Positions 1-6,289 of a stretch of 6,879 nt of DNA are shown in pieces; within the stretch, counting starts at the first letter, position 1; each line of letters starts with the position of its first letter. This DNA comes from Flavobacteriales bacterium (lineage in GTDB: Bacteria > Bacteroidota > Bacteroidia > DT-38). Below the pieces are notes generated by a model, which had not been told where the DNA came from, ran no database searches, and saw only the letters and a list, made by a program, of their open reading frames with translations. The DNA is taken from assembly GCA_013214975.1 (NCBI GenBank), contig JABSPR010000021.1, forward strand, positions 6,200-13,078, in the 5' to 3' direction. The position numbers and the translations under genes are program-made.

Positions 1-1
1 A

Positions 2-196
2 TATAGCACGCCATCTTATAGCGCTCCAAAACCTTCGACAAGAACATATGCACCAAAGTCGAATAATAGCTATAAGGCGCCAGTAAGAAATAGTGCGCCA
101 GCGGCAAGACCTGCAAGCAGACCAACTTATAATTCTCCTAGAGCAACAAGCAGGCCGAGCAATTCTGCTAGACCAGCAAGAACACGAATTCAATAA
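2..196 (+). CDS. C-terminal end of an unidentified protein with a basic Pro/Ala/Ser/Arg-rich tail (5' part outside window)
   Basis: The frame is open from the left edge and ends in two tandem TAA codons at 194-199, giving 64 residues of a longer protein whose start lies outside the window. All 64 are low-complexity: 11 Pro, 9 Arg, 3 Lys, many Ser/Ala/Asn/Thr, a few Tyr, and no Asp or Glu. A short (A/S)RP unit recurs at fragment residues 35-37, 39-41, 50-52 and 56-58. Such cationic, disordered tails occur at the ends of some Bacteroidota envelope or secreted proteins and of some nucleic-acid-binding proteins; nothing here decides between these. It lies 12 bp upstream of the FadL-like gene on the same strand, so the two are probably cotranscribed, which mildly favours an envelope role (inference). 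That it is coding is supported by the long low-complexity but in-register translation and its clean stop. Function is unknown. Confidence 0.6.
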   Translation, partial: YSTPSYSAPKPSTRTYAPKSNNSYKAPVRNSAPAARPASRPTYNSPRATSRPSNSARPARTRIQ

Positions 197-208
197 TAAC
201 AGACCAGG

Positions 209-1642
209 ATGGTTAATAAAGAAATCACAGTCCTTTTAATATTCGGAGCTTGTTTAGCAAATGTTGAATCCCATGGCCAGAATGAGTTTGATGTAATGCG
301 GTATTCTCAACAAGAAATTGGTGGCACTTCAAAATTCACAAGTATGGCAGGAGCCTTTGGAGCCCTAGGGGGAGACGCATCTACCTTAAGTTACAACCCA
401 GCTGGTATTGCGATCTATAGAAAATCAGAATTCACCTTTACACCTGGATACTATCAATCTGATAATTCATCCTCGTACAATGGCAGCACCACCAAAAGAA
501 GCATAGGAAGTCTTAATCATGGAAACCTAGGTACCATTTTTTATAATGGAGAGCACACAGGAAGGTGGATGTCGATTAATTTCGGATTCAGTATAAATAG
601 AACTGCTTCATTTCGAAACAAATATGTAATCCAAGGCACAACCAATGGATCTTCACTAATCGATCAATACGAAAATGAAGCTAATTCCATAGGCAGCGAC
701 AATATCAACAGCTTATCCTCAGGGGCACTTGGAGCTTACAATACGTATCTACTAGAAATTGATACTACCAATAATTCATTTTACCAACCCTATAGAATAG
801 ACCAAGGTCTTCAAACCAAATCAAATATGTCGTCTGGAAAAATGGCTGAATACGCATTTTCTATTGGCGGGAACTACAACGACAGAATATTTCTAGGGAT
901 GACCTTGGTATATAATGTGGTTAATTACAGATCGCGAATTGAATATTCTGAAACAGACGAAAACTTCAATTCCGAAGTAAATTATTTTGTACAAGGAGAA
1001 GATTTAAAAACCAGAGGAAAAGGCATAAATATAAAGATTGGAGTAATCTACAAGGCAAATGATTGGCTAAGGTTAGGCGGTGCCCTTCACACTCCAACAA
1101 GGATAGAACTACAAGATGATTTTGAAGTTAGTTTTGAAACCTATTATGACGGATATTCATCCGCATCAAGTGTTGATTCCGAATTATGGGAATTTGATTA
1201 CAGTATTATAACACCTTTTAAAGCCATCGGTAGTGTGGCAACAATTTTTGGCAAACAGGGACTATTGAGCGCTGATATTGAATATATAGACTACACTCTT
1301 GGGATACTTCAATCCGATAGTTACTCGTTTATAGAAGAGAACAACAATGTACAAGACTACCTCAAAACAGCAGTAAATTTTAGATTAGGAGGCGAATATC
1401 GTATAAATAACTTGTCCCTTCGAGGCGGCTATGCGAACTATGGCAAACCAGATAATCTTAATTCGGGTACAATAACTTATACTGGTGGAATGGGCTGGAG
1501 AGATGAAACATACTTCGTCGACGTAGCCTATGCAAACATACAGTCTAAAGAAACCCACTATCTATATAACGAAGTTAGCAGCAAAGCAACCGTAAATACA
1601 ACCAAACATAAGGCTACAATTACTCTAGGCCTGAATTTCTAA
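209..1642 (+). CDS. OmpP1/FadL-family outer membrane transport protein
   Basis: A 477-residue beta-barrel of the OMPP1/FadL/TodX family, whose members let hydrophobic compounds such as long-chain fatty acids cross the outer membrane. Residues 1 to about 24 form a signal peptide: Lys4, a hydrophobic core around 6-17, and probable signal peptidase I cleavage near SHG-Q at 21-24. The family hatch region follows, with GGDASTL at 54-60 and NPAG at 63-66. The rest alternates polar and hydrophobic residues as barrel strands do, and the chain ends in a strand with a terminal Phe (TLGLNF), the usual C-terminal barrel signature. The substrate cannot be read from sequence; fatty-acid transport is a family-level guess. 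The ATG at 209 is forced, since two in-frame TAA codons end at 199 and only three sense codons intervene. No Shine-Dalgarno is evident. It is probably cotranscribed with the upstream fragment and ends at the terminator at 1647-1690. Confidence 0.88.
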   Translation: MVNKEITVLLIFGACLANVESHGQNEFDVMRYSQQEIGGTSKFTSMAGAFGALGGDASTLSYNPAGIAIYRKSEFTFTPGYYQSDNSSSYNGSTTKRSIGSLNHGNLGTIFYNGEHTGRWMSINFGFSINRTASFRNKYVIQGTTNGSSLIDQYENEANSIGSDNINSLSSGALGAYNTYLLEIDTTNNSFYQPYRIDQGLQTKSNMSSGKMAEYAFSIGGNYNDRIFLGMTLVYNVVNYRSRIEYSETDENFNSEVNYFVQGEDLKTRGKGINIKIGVIYKANDWLRLGGALHTPTRIELQDDFEVSFETYYDGYSSASSVDSELWEFDYSIITPFKAIGSVATIFGKQGLLSADIEYIDYTLGILQSDSYSFIEENNNVQDYLKTAVNFRLGGEYRINNLSLRGGYANYGKPDNLNSGTITYTGGMGWRDETYFVDVAYANIQSKETHYLYNEVSSKATVNTTKHKATITLGLNF

Positions 1643-1646
1643 TTCA

Positions 1647-1690
1647 TAAAAAAAAGGGGACAGTCATATCTGACTATCCCCTTTTTTTTA
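1647..1690. terminator. Bidirectional intrinsic terminator between convergent genes
   Basis: Inverted repeat with 20-bp arms (1647-1666 and 1671-1690) around a 4-base loop (TATC). The arms match except for one position (C1661 against A1676). The core is GGGG-A-x-AGTCA, flanked by A8 on the left and T8 on the right, so RNA from either strand would form a GC-based stem followed by a U-run. Read from the minus strand, the one mismatch becomes a G-U wobble, so the hairpin is slightly better for the zinc-ribbon operon than for the FadL-like gene. It begins 5 bases after the FadL-like stop and lies 16 bases beyond the zinc-ribbon stop. Confidence 0.93.
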
Positions 1691-1705
1691 AAAATCTTTT
1701 AAAAC

Positions 1706-2530
1706 TTATTTTTTTGCAGCTTTAGTGGCTTTCGCTTTTTTTGCAGGCACCTTTTCTTCAACAACTACTTCAGGAGCACCTCCATTAATATATTCATCAA
1801 CAAGAACTCTACCGCAATGCTCACATACAATTACTTTTTTGTGCATTCTTATATCTAATCTTCTTTGTGGTGGAATCTTATTGAAACAACCACCGCACGA
1901 ATCTCTTTGAATAGTAACAACTGCTAAACCATTAATAGCATTTCCTCTTATTCGTCTGTATGCAGTTAACAATCTGTCTTCAATAATATTTGATGCTTTT
2001 TTTGATCTCTTAGCCAAAGATTCTTCATCTTTTTGCGTTTCCGCAACAATATCATCTAGCTCGCCTTTTTTAACCTTTAGATCGTCTCTAAGCTCTTTAA
2101 GCTCTTTTTTTGAACCATCAACACCTTCTCCTCTAGAGTCGATCTCAAATTTAATTTCTTTGATTTTTTTCTCAGCAAGTTGAATTTCCAATGTTTGAAA
2201 CTCAATCTCTTTATTTATTGAATCAAACTCACGGCTATTTCTAACTTTCTTCTGTTGGGTTTCATATCTCTTAATATCAGCATGAGCATCCTTGATAGCA
2301 TTCTCTTTATCCGAAATTTTAGTTTTCAACTCTTCTTCTGCAGAAGTTTGATTATTCAATCTCGTTTCTAATCCTTCAACAGCATCTTCTAAATCCTGCA
2401 CTTCAAGAGGAAGCTCACCTCTGATCGTTCTAATTTTGTCTATCTGACTATCAATCGTCTGTAAATCGAGTAACGCTTTCAGTTTCTCTTCAGTTGATAC
2501 GTCTTTTTTATCTATTGTTTTCGTTGACAT
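1706..2530 (-). CDS. Coiled-coil and C4 zinc-ribbon protein (COG1579 / zf-RING_7 family)
   Basis: 274 residues in three parts. Residues 13 to about 185 are a long, charged, Leu-heptad region rich in Glu/Lys, predicted to form an antiparallel coiled-coil hairpin. Residues 205-247 are a C4 zinc ribbon with Cys212, Cys215, Cys236 and Cys239 (two CxxC knuckles, the first in SCGGC, the second in CEHCG). Residues 261-274 are a Lys/Ala tail. This architecture defines the COG1579 family, usually about 240-260 residues. The characterised relative is Helicobacter pylori HP0958/FlgZ, which binds flagellin mRNA and RpoN; that role should not be carried over here. The protein is probably cytoplasmic, as no signal peptide is present. 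The start is 2 bp after the nif3-family stop, so the two are almost certainly translated from one mRNA, which ends at the shared terminator. A nucleic-acid or protein adaptor role is inference only. Confidence 0.9.
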   Translation of the reverse strand: MSTKTIDKKDVSTEEKLKALLDLQTIDSQIDKIRTIRGELPLEVQDLEDAVEGLETRLNNQTSAEEELKTKISDKENAIKDAHADIKRYETQQKKVRNSREFDSINKEIEFQTLEIQLAEKKIKEIKFEIDSRGEGVDGSKKELKELRDDLKVKKGELDDIVAETQKDEESLAKRSKKASNIIEDRLLTAYRRIRGNAINGLAVVTIQRDSCGGCFNKIPPQRRLDIRMHKKVIVCEHCGRVLVDEYINGGAPEVVVEEKVPAKKAKATKAAKK

Positions 2531-2532
2531 CT

Positions 2533-3318
2533 TTAAATCAAATATTTAATTGGACTCGTGTTTATTCCGGAAAAATGGATGGCAAATTTAGGAAATTTTT
2601 TCTTAATTAAGCTATAAATCACCTCTGTTGTGAACTGTTCACTTTCATAATGACCAATATCAGCGATCGCGATCTCACTATTTGAATCAAAGAATTGATG
2701 ATATTTAAAATCCCCAGTAATAAACACATCCGCATTTTTGCTAATGGCACTATCTAATAGAAAGCTCCCAGATCCTCCACAGACTGCAATTTTTTTCACT
2801 ACATCCGTTACTGGCTGTGTATACCGAATACCATTTGCACTAAATTCTTTTTTTATAAAATTCATAAAATCAACAAACAGCATTTCCTCTTTTAAGTATC
2901 CGATCATTCCAGAACCAGCGTTATAATTTCCTTCTTTATCGATTAAAAACTCCGTATCGATTAAACCTATTTTCTCACATATTTTTGAATTAACCCCTCC
3001 AACCACATTATCTAAACATGTGTGCGAAGCATAAACAGCAACATTATTACTTATGGCTTTAATAACTGTTCTGCCAAGCCAATTGGATGGATTGATATTC
3101 TTTAAATCACCGAATAATAATGGATGATGAACGACAACTAAATTGCAGTCCTTAGCTATGGCTTCTTCGATAATCGCTTCTGTACAATCGAGAGAGACTA
3201 ATACTCCTTTAACTTCTGCATTGATATCGCCAATATTGAGACCACAATTATCGTAATCTTCTTGTAGATGCAAGGGCGCTAGATCTTCAATTAACGTCGT
3301 TATGTCTTTTATTATCAT
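2533..3318 (-). CDS. Nif3-like dinuclear metal-centre protein (YbgI/YqfO family), short form
   Basis: 261 residues, close to E. coli YbgI (247). The two-metal site is complete by motif: His64-His65 in VVVHHPLLF, Asp103 in HTCLDN, and His223 plus Glu227 in GHYESEQ, matching the His63/His64/Asp101/His215/Glu219 set of YbgI. Other family signatures are the N-terminal DYDNCGLNIGD (21-31) and AVCGGSGS (178-185). Family members form hexameric toroids. The biochemical role is unsettled: the label 'GTP cyclohydrolase 1 type 2 homolog' is carried in databases without general proof. Many Bacteroidota and Firmicutes members are about 365 residues because a PII/CutA1-like domain is inserted in the middle; here only about 30 residues separate the two halves (around 110-140), so the insert is absent. 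It is the first gene of a two-gene operon with the zinc-ribbon protein and is divergent from lpxK. It is probably cytoplasmic. Confidence 0.92.
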   Translation of the reverse strand: MIIKDITTLIEDLAPLHLQEDYDNCGLNIGDINAEVKGVLVSLDCTEAIIEEAIAKDCNLVVVHHPLLFGDLKNINPSNWLGRTVIKAISNNVAVYASHTCLDNVVGGVNSKICEKIGLIDTEFLIDKEGNYNAGSGMIGYLKEEMLFVDFMNFIKKEFSANGIRYTQPVTDVVKKIAVCGGSGSFLLDSAISKNADVFITGDFKYHQFFDSNSEIAIADIGHYESEQFTTEVIYSLIKKKFPKFAIHFSGINTSPIKYLI

Positions 3319-3349
3319 ATTTCAATATTACCAAAATTTCACATCAATC

Positions 3350-3357
3350 TAAATTTG
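3350..3357 (+). promoter_or_regulatory. Candidate Bacteroidota -7 promoter box for lpxK operon
   Basis: TAAATTTG matches the Bacteroidota primary-sigma -7 consensus TAnnTTTG exactly. It sits in the 53-bp gap between the divergent nif3-family and lpxK genes and ends 14 bases before the lpxK ATG, implying a leader of roughly 10 bases. No convincing -33 TTG lies at the expected distance of about 19-21 bases upstream, so this rests on the -7 box and its position alone. Confidence 0.4.
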
Positions 3358-3371
3358 TACTTTTATTCTCA

Positions 3372-4415
3372 ATGACACCAGCCAAGCTCCTTCTAGCACC
3401 ATTTGCCATTTTGTATTGGATAATCACTAGTACGAGAAACTTTCTTTTCGACAAAAATATTATTTCTTCTACTTCCTACGACCTTCCTATTATCTGCATT
3501 GGCAATCTTACACATGGCGGAACTGGCAAAACACCCCATGTAATGCATGTTGCAAAAGCCCTTCAAGAAAAAATTACAATTGCTGTTCTTCTCAGAGGGT
3601 ACAAAAGGGAATCAAAAGGCTATATGCAGGTTACCAATCAAACTCCATTTAAAGAAAGTGGTGATGAAGCAAAACAATATATCAATACAAATAAAGAACT
3701 TATTGTTGCCGTAGATACTGATAGAAGAAATGGAATTGAGCAATTATCTTTAACTATAAACAACTTAGGTTGCATTATTCTAGATGACGGATTTCAACAT
3801 AGGAAAGTTAAACCTGGTTATTCAATCCTGCTACGAGAATACTCAGAAGTTACGCAACCAAACTTTATAGCCCCCATGGGAACTATGCGTGAATCTCCCT
3901 CCCAAGCAAGAAGAGCACAGTCTATTATCATTTCTAAATGCCCAGAAGACTTATCTAAAGAAGAACAAAATACAATTCGAACGAATCTTAAATTAAACCA
4001 ATATCAATCTCTTTTCTTTACTTCGATTAAGTATCAATCCATTTTATCTGCAGTGAGCGAAAATGTGCTAAGCAACATCGAAGATTACGACATCGTTTTA
4101 TTTACAGGAATAGCAAACGCCACTCCTCTTCTAAAATACATTAAGGAACGAGCGCAATCAGTTATCCATCGAAGCTTTCCAGATCATCATGATTTTACGA
4201 CAAATAATATATCATCCGTTATGAACGATTACAATGATATAAAGTCCGATAAGAAAATAATACTTACTACAGAAAAAGATTTGGCACGATTATACAGAAA
4301 AATTATAACTAAGATGAACATTCATTATATACCTATTTCCATTCATTTTCATAATAACGAAGATGGAGAGTTCATAAAACAATTAAGTAACTTTGTTTCT
4401 AATTCAAACAATTAA
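3372..4415 (+). CDS. lpxK: Tetraacyldisaccharide 4'-kinase LpxK
   Basis: 347 residues; transfers phosphate from ATP to the 4' position of tetraacyldisaccharide-1-phosphate to make lipid IVA, at the cytoplasmic face of the inner membrane. Residues 3-20 form the expected N-terminal membrane-associated hydrophobic helix. The Walker A loop is GNLTHGGTGKTP (44-55, with Lys53 and Thr54). The acidic Walker-B-like signature DDGFQHR is at 138-144, LLRGYKRESKG at 73-83, GDEA at 97-100, FPDHHDF at 269-275 and TTEKD at 299-303, all in family order. Length is close to E. coli LpxK (328) and Aquifex LpxK (315). The ATG at 3372 gives the standard N-terminus. It is the first gene of the plus-strand operon: its stop is separated from the next start by one base. 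The candidate promoter at 3350-3357 fits this start. Confidence 0.96.
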   Translation: MTPAKLLLAPFAILYWIITSTRNFLFDKNIISSTSYDLPIICIGNLTHGGTGKTPHVMHVAKALQEKITIAVLLRGYKRESKGYMQVTNQTPFKESGDEAKQYINTNKELIVAVDTDRRNGIEQLSLTINNLGCIILDDGFQHRKVKPGYSILLREYSEVTQPNFIAPMGTMRESPSQARRAQSIIISKCPEDLSKEEQNTIRTNLKLNQYQSLFFTSIKYQSILSAVSENVLSNIEDYDIVLFTGIANATPLLKYIKERAQSVIHRSFPDHHDFTTNNISSVMNDYNDIKSDKKIILTTEKDLARLYRKIITKMNIHYIPISIHFHNNEDGEFIKQLSNFVSNSNN

Positions 4416-4416
4416 A

Positions 4417-5523
4417 ATGAGAGCGTTTCAACTTTTTTGTCTTCTAACAATTATTGCCTTTTCAGTAGGTTGTGAGAGTGAAGCAGATTACACCGTGCGG
4501 GGAACATTTTCGAGTGCAAATGGGGAATCCATGTATCTAGAAAAAGCAAGTACCCAAGGCTTTCAAACTGTCCGAACAGCTGTATTAGACGACAGTGGCG
4601 AGTTCTCTTTTAAATTTCCGGTAGAAAGCATCGGTTATTATCGAATTCGAATCGGACAAACACATCAAATCATTTTAATTATCGACAAGGAAGATAATAT
4701 CACTGTAAACGGTGACTTAAAAACAATCAGTAAAGATTACAAAATCGAAGGCTCCAAAAACTCAATCTTGTATAAAGAATTCGTAATGGCATTTCAGAAA
4801 AACTTGGCGACAACAGACTCTATTAAGCAAGCCCATAATGTGATTATGCAAACGACCAGAGATGCAAATCAGATTATGAGTCTCCAAAAACGTTTCAATG
4901 AACACGCCCAAAACCAATTAGAACAAAGCAAAAAATTCATCGATGATAATATTAATGAATTCGTTATACTAAGTGTAATAGAGAGTTTGGACCCTAAAAA
5001 GAACATGGACTACTTTAAAAAAGTTGAAGAAAGTGCACGTGCAAATTTTCCAAATTCACCGATTGCGCAAGACTTTATTAATAAAATAGCGAACCTAAAT
5101 AGAGTAGCTGTAGGTTCAACCCCTCCAGAAATTAAAATGACGGATCCAATGGGAAACATTATAAGTTTGTCTTCATTAAAAGGCAAAGTGGTATTGGTAG
5201 ATTTCTGGGCATCTTGGTGCAGACCCTGCAGAATGGAGAGCCCTAACCTTGTTAGACTTTACAATGAATATAAACCTAAAGGCTTAGAAATTTATAGCGT
5301 TTCACTAGATAAAAACAAAGATTCTTGGATAAGAGCAATCCAACAAGATCAATTGAATTGGATTCATGTAAGCGAATTAGCTGCATGGAATACCAGTGTC
5401 GTTAAAACATATGGGTTTACTGGCATTCCATTTATGGTACTTTTAGATAGAGAAGGTAAAATTATTGCCAAAAATTTAAGGGGAGCACAACTAGCACAAA
5501 AACTAAGCGAAGTACTCAGCTAA
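4417..5523 (+). CDS. TlpA-like thiol-disulfide oxidoreductase lipoprotein with DUF4369-like N-terminal domain
   Basis: 368 residues from the ATG at 4417. A TTG at 4393 would add eight residues inside lpxK and spoil the signal peptide, so the ATG is preferred. Residues 1-18 are a lipoprotein signal peptide (Arg2, hydrophobic 3-17) ending FSVG before Cys19; the lipobox has Ser rather than Leu at -3, tolerable in Bacteroidota. Residues about 25-112 look like the beta-rich DUF4369 domain. A charged helical linker spans about 115-230. A thioredoxin/AhpC-TSA fold follows, with DFWASWCRPC at 262-271 (redox Cys268 and Cys271) and the cis-proline loop GIP at 336-338. TlpA/ResA-like proteins reduce or exchange disulfides in periplasmic partners, classically in cytochrome c or oxidase maturation; the partner here is unknown. 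It lies 1 bp after lpxK and 10 bp before lpxH, so cotranscription is very likely. Envelope location is inferred; which leaflet or side is not known. Confidence 0.92.
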   Translation: MRAFQLFCLLTIIAFSVGCESEADYTVRGTFSSANGESMYLEKASTQGFQTVRTAVLDDSGEFSFKFPVESIGYYRIRIGQTHQIILIIDKEDNITVNGDLKTISKDYKIEGSKNSILYKEFVMAFQKNLATTDSIKQAHNVIMQTTRDANQIMSLQKRFNEHAQNQLEQSKKFIDDNINEFVILSVIESLDPKKNMDYFKKVEESARANFPNSPIAQDFINKIANLNRVAVGSTPPEIKMTDPMGNIISLSSLKGKVVLVDFWASWCRPCRMESPNLVRLYNEYKPKGLEIYSVSLDKNKDSWIRAIQQDQLNWIHVSELAAWNTSVVKTYGFTGIPFMVLLDREGKIIAKNLRGAQLAQKLSEVLS

Positions 5524-5533
5524 TTCATTTGTA

Positions 5534-6289
5534 TTGGAACAAAGCGACACACCTAAAAAAATATATTTTGCGTCAGACTTCCATCTTGGAATACCTAGTC
5601 ATACAGAGAGCCTAATCCGTGAAAAAAAAATTGTTGCCTGGCTAGAAGATATTCGTAAAGATGCCGAGGCAATCTATTTAATGGGCGACCTCTTCGATTT
5701 CTGGTTCGAATATAAATATGTTATACCTAAAGGGTTTACTCGATTATTAGGCAAGATAGCCGAACTAACCGATGCCGGAATTGAAATAAATTTCTTTATT
5801 GGGAATCACGATATGTGGTGTTTCGACTATTTCAAATACGAGTTAGGGCTAAATATATTCCGCAATCCAATAAGTATAGATTTGAATGGCAAAAGGTTCT
5901 ATTTAGCTCATGGCGATGGTCTGGGTCCAAAAGATTACAAATATAAGTTTCTTAAAAAAATATTCAGAAATCCATTATGCCAATGGTTGTTTGCAATTAT
6001 CCCGCCTAGCATTGGCATAGGACTTGCTCAGGCATGGTCTGGAAGCAGCAGGGCAACGAACCCTACTACTTTAAAGGATTTCCTCGGAGAAGACAAAGAA
6101 TGGCTGATACAACATTCAAAAGCAGTTTTGAAAAAAGAGCATTTCGATTACTTCATCTATGGACATAGACATATCCCTTTCGAACTTGATCTAAAGGAAA
6201 ACTCAAAATATATTAATCTGGGCGACTGGATCAGTCATCTCACTTACGCCGAATTCGATGGCAAAGATGTAACACTAAAGTCTTATTAA
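5534..6289 (+). CDS. lpxH: UDP-2,3-diacylglucosamine diphosphatase LpxH (TTG start)
   Basis: 251 residues (E. coli LpxH 240). It hydrolyses UDP-2,3-diacylglucosamine to lipid X and UMP, the step before LpxB in lipid A synthesis, as a peripheral inner-membrane enzyme. The calcineurin-like metallophosphoesterase motifs are all present: Asp15-x-His17 in SDFHLG, GD at 51-52, GNHD at 90-93, His126 in AHGDG, and GHRH at 210-213, giving the expected two-metal ligand set. A hydrophobic stretch at 151-168 (WLFAIIPPSIGIGLAQAW) matches the LpxH membrane/substrate-binding insert rather than generic phosphoesterases. The start is TTG: the frame is open only back to 5507, holds no ATG or GTG before it, and the next in-frame ATG is Met50, past the Asp-x-His ligands. 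It follows the TlpA-like gene by 10 bp. Its TAA overlaps the stop of the convergent gap gene. Confidence 0.92.
   Translation: MEQSDTPKKIYFASDFHLGIPSHTESLIREKKIVAWLEDIRKDAEAIYLMGDLFDFWFEYKYVIPKGFTRLLGKIAELTDAGIEINFFIGNHDMWCFDYFKYELGLNIFRNPISIDLNGKRFYLAHGDGLGPKDYKYKFLKKIFRNPLCQWLFAIIPPSIGIGLAQAWSGSSRATNPTTLKDFLGEDKEWLIQHSKAVLKKEHFDYFIYGHRHIPFELDLKENSKYINLGDWISHLTYAEFDGKDVTLKSY

Noticed and set aside
195..223. FGAC in the FadL-like signal peptide (Cys15) as a lipobox
   Set aside because: The downstream protein is a beta-barrel with a C-terminal aromatic strand, and residues before Cys15 do not fit a lipobox well; a signal peptidase I site a few residues later is more likely.
1725..1910. 61-codon plus-strand open frame inside the zinc-ribbon gene
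   Set aside because: Shadow of a well-supported minus-strand gene; the translation has no recognisable domain or start context.
2738..2926. 62-codon plus-strand open frame inside the nif3-family gene
   Set aside because: Antisense shadow across conserved family motifs; no independent support.
3323..3330. Minus-strand TAATATTG as a promoter box for the nif3-family operon
   Set aside because: One mismatch to TAnnTTTG, no -33 element at the right spacing, and only 4 bases from the start codon; mentioned as a possibility but not listed as a feature.
4393..4416. Upstream TTG start for the TlpA-like lipoprotein
   Set aside because: It would overlap lpxK and add FLIQTIK-type residues before a signal peptide that is complete from the ATG at 4417.
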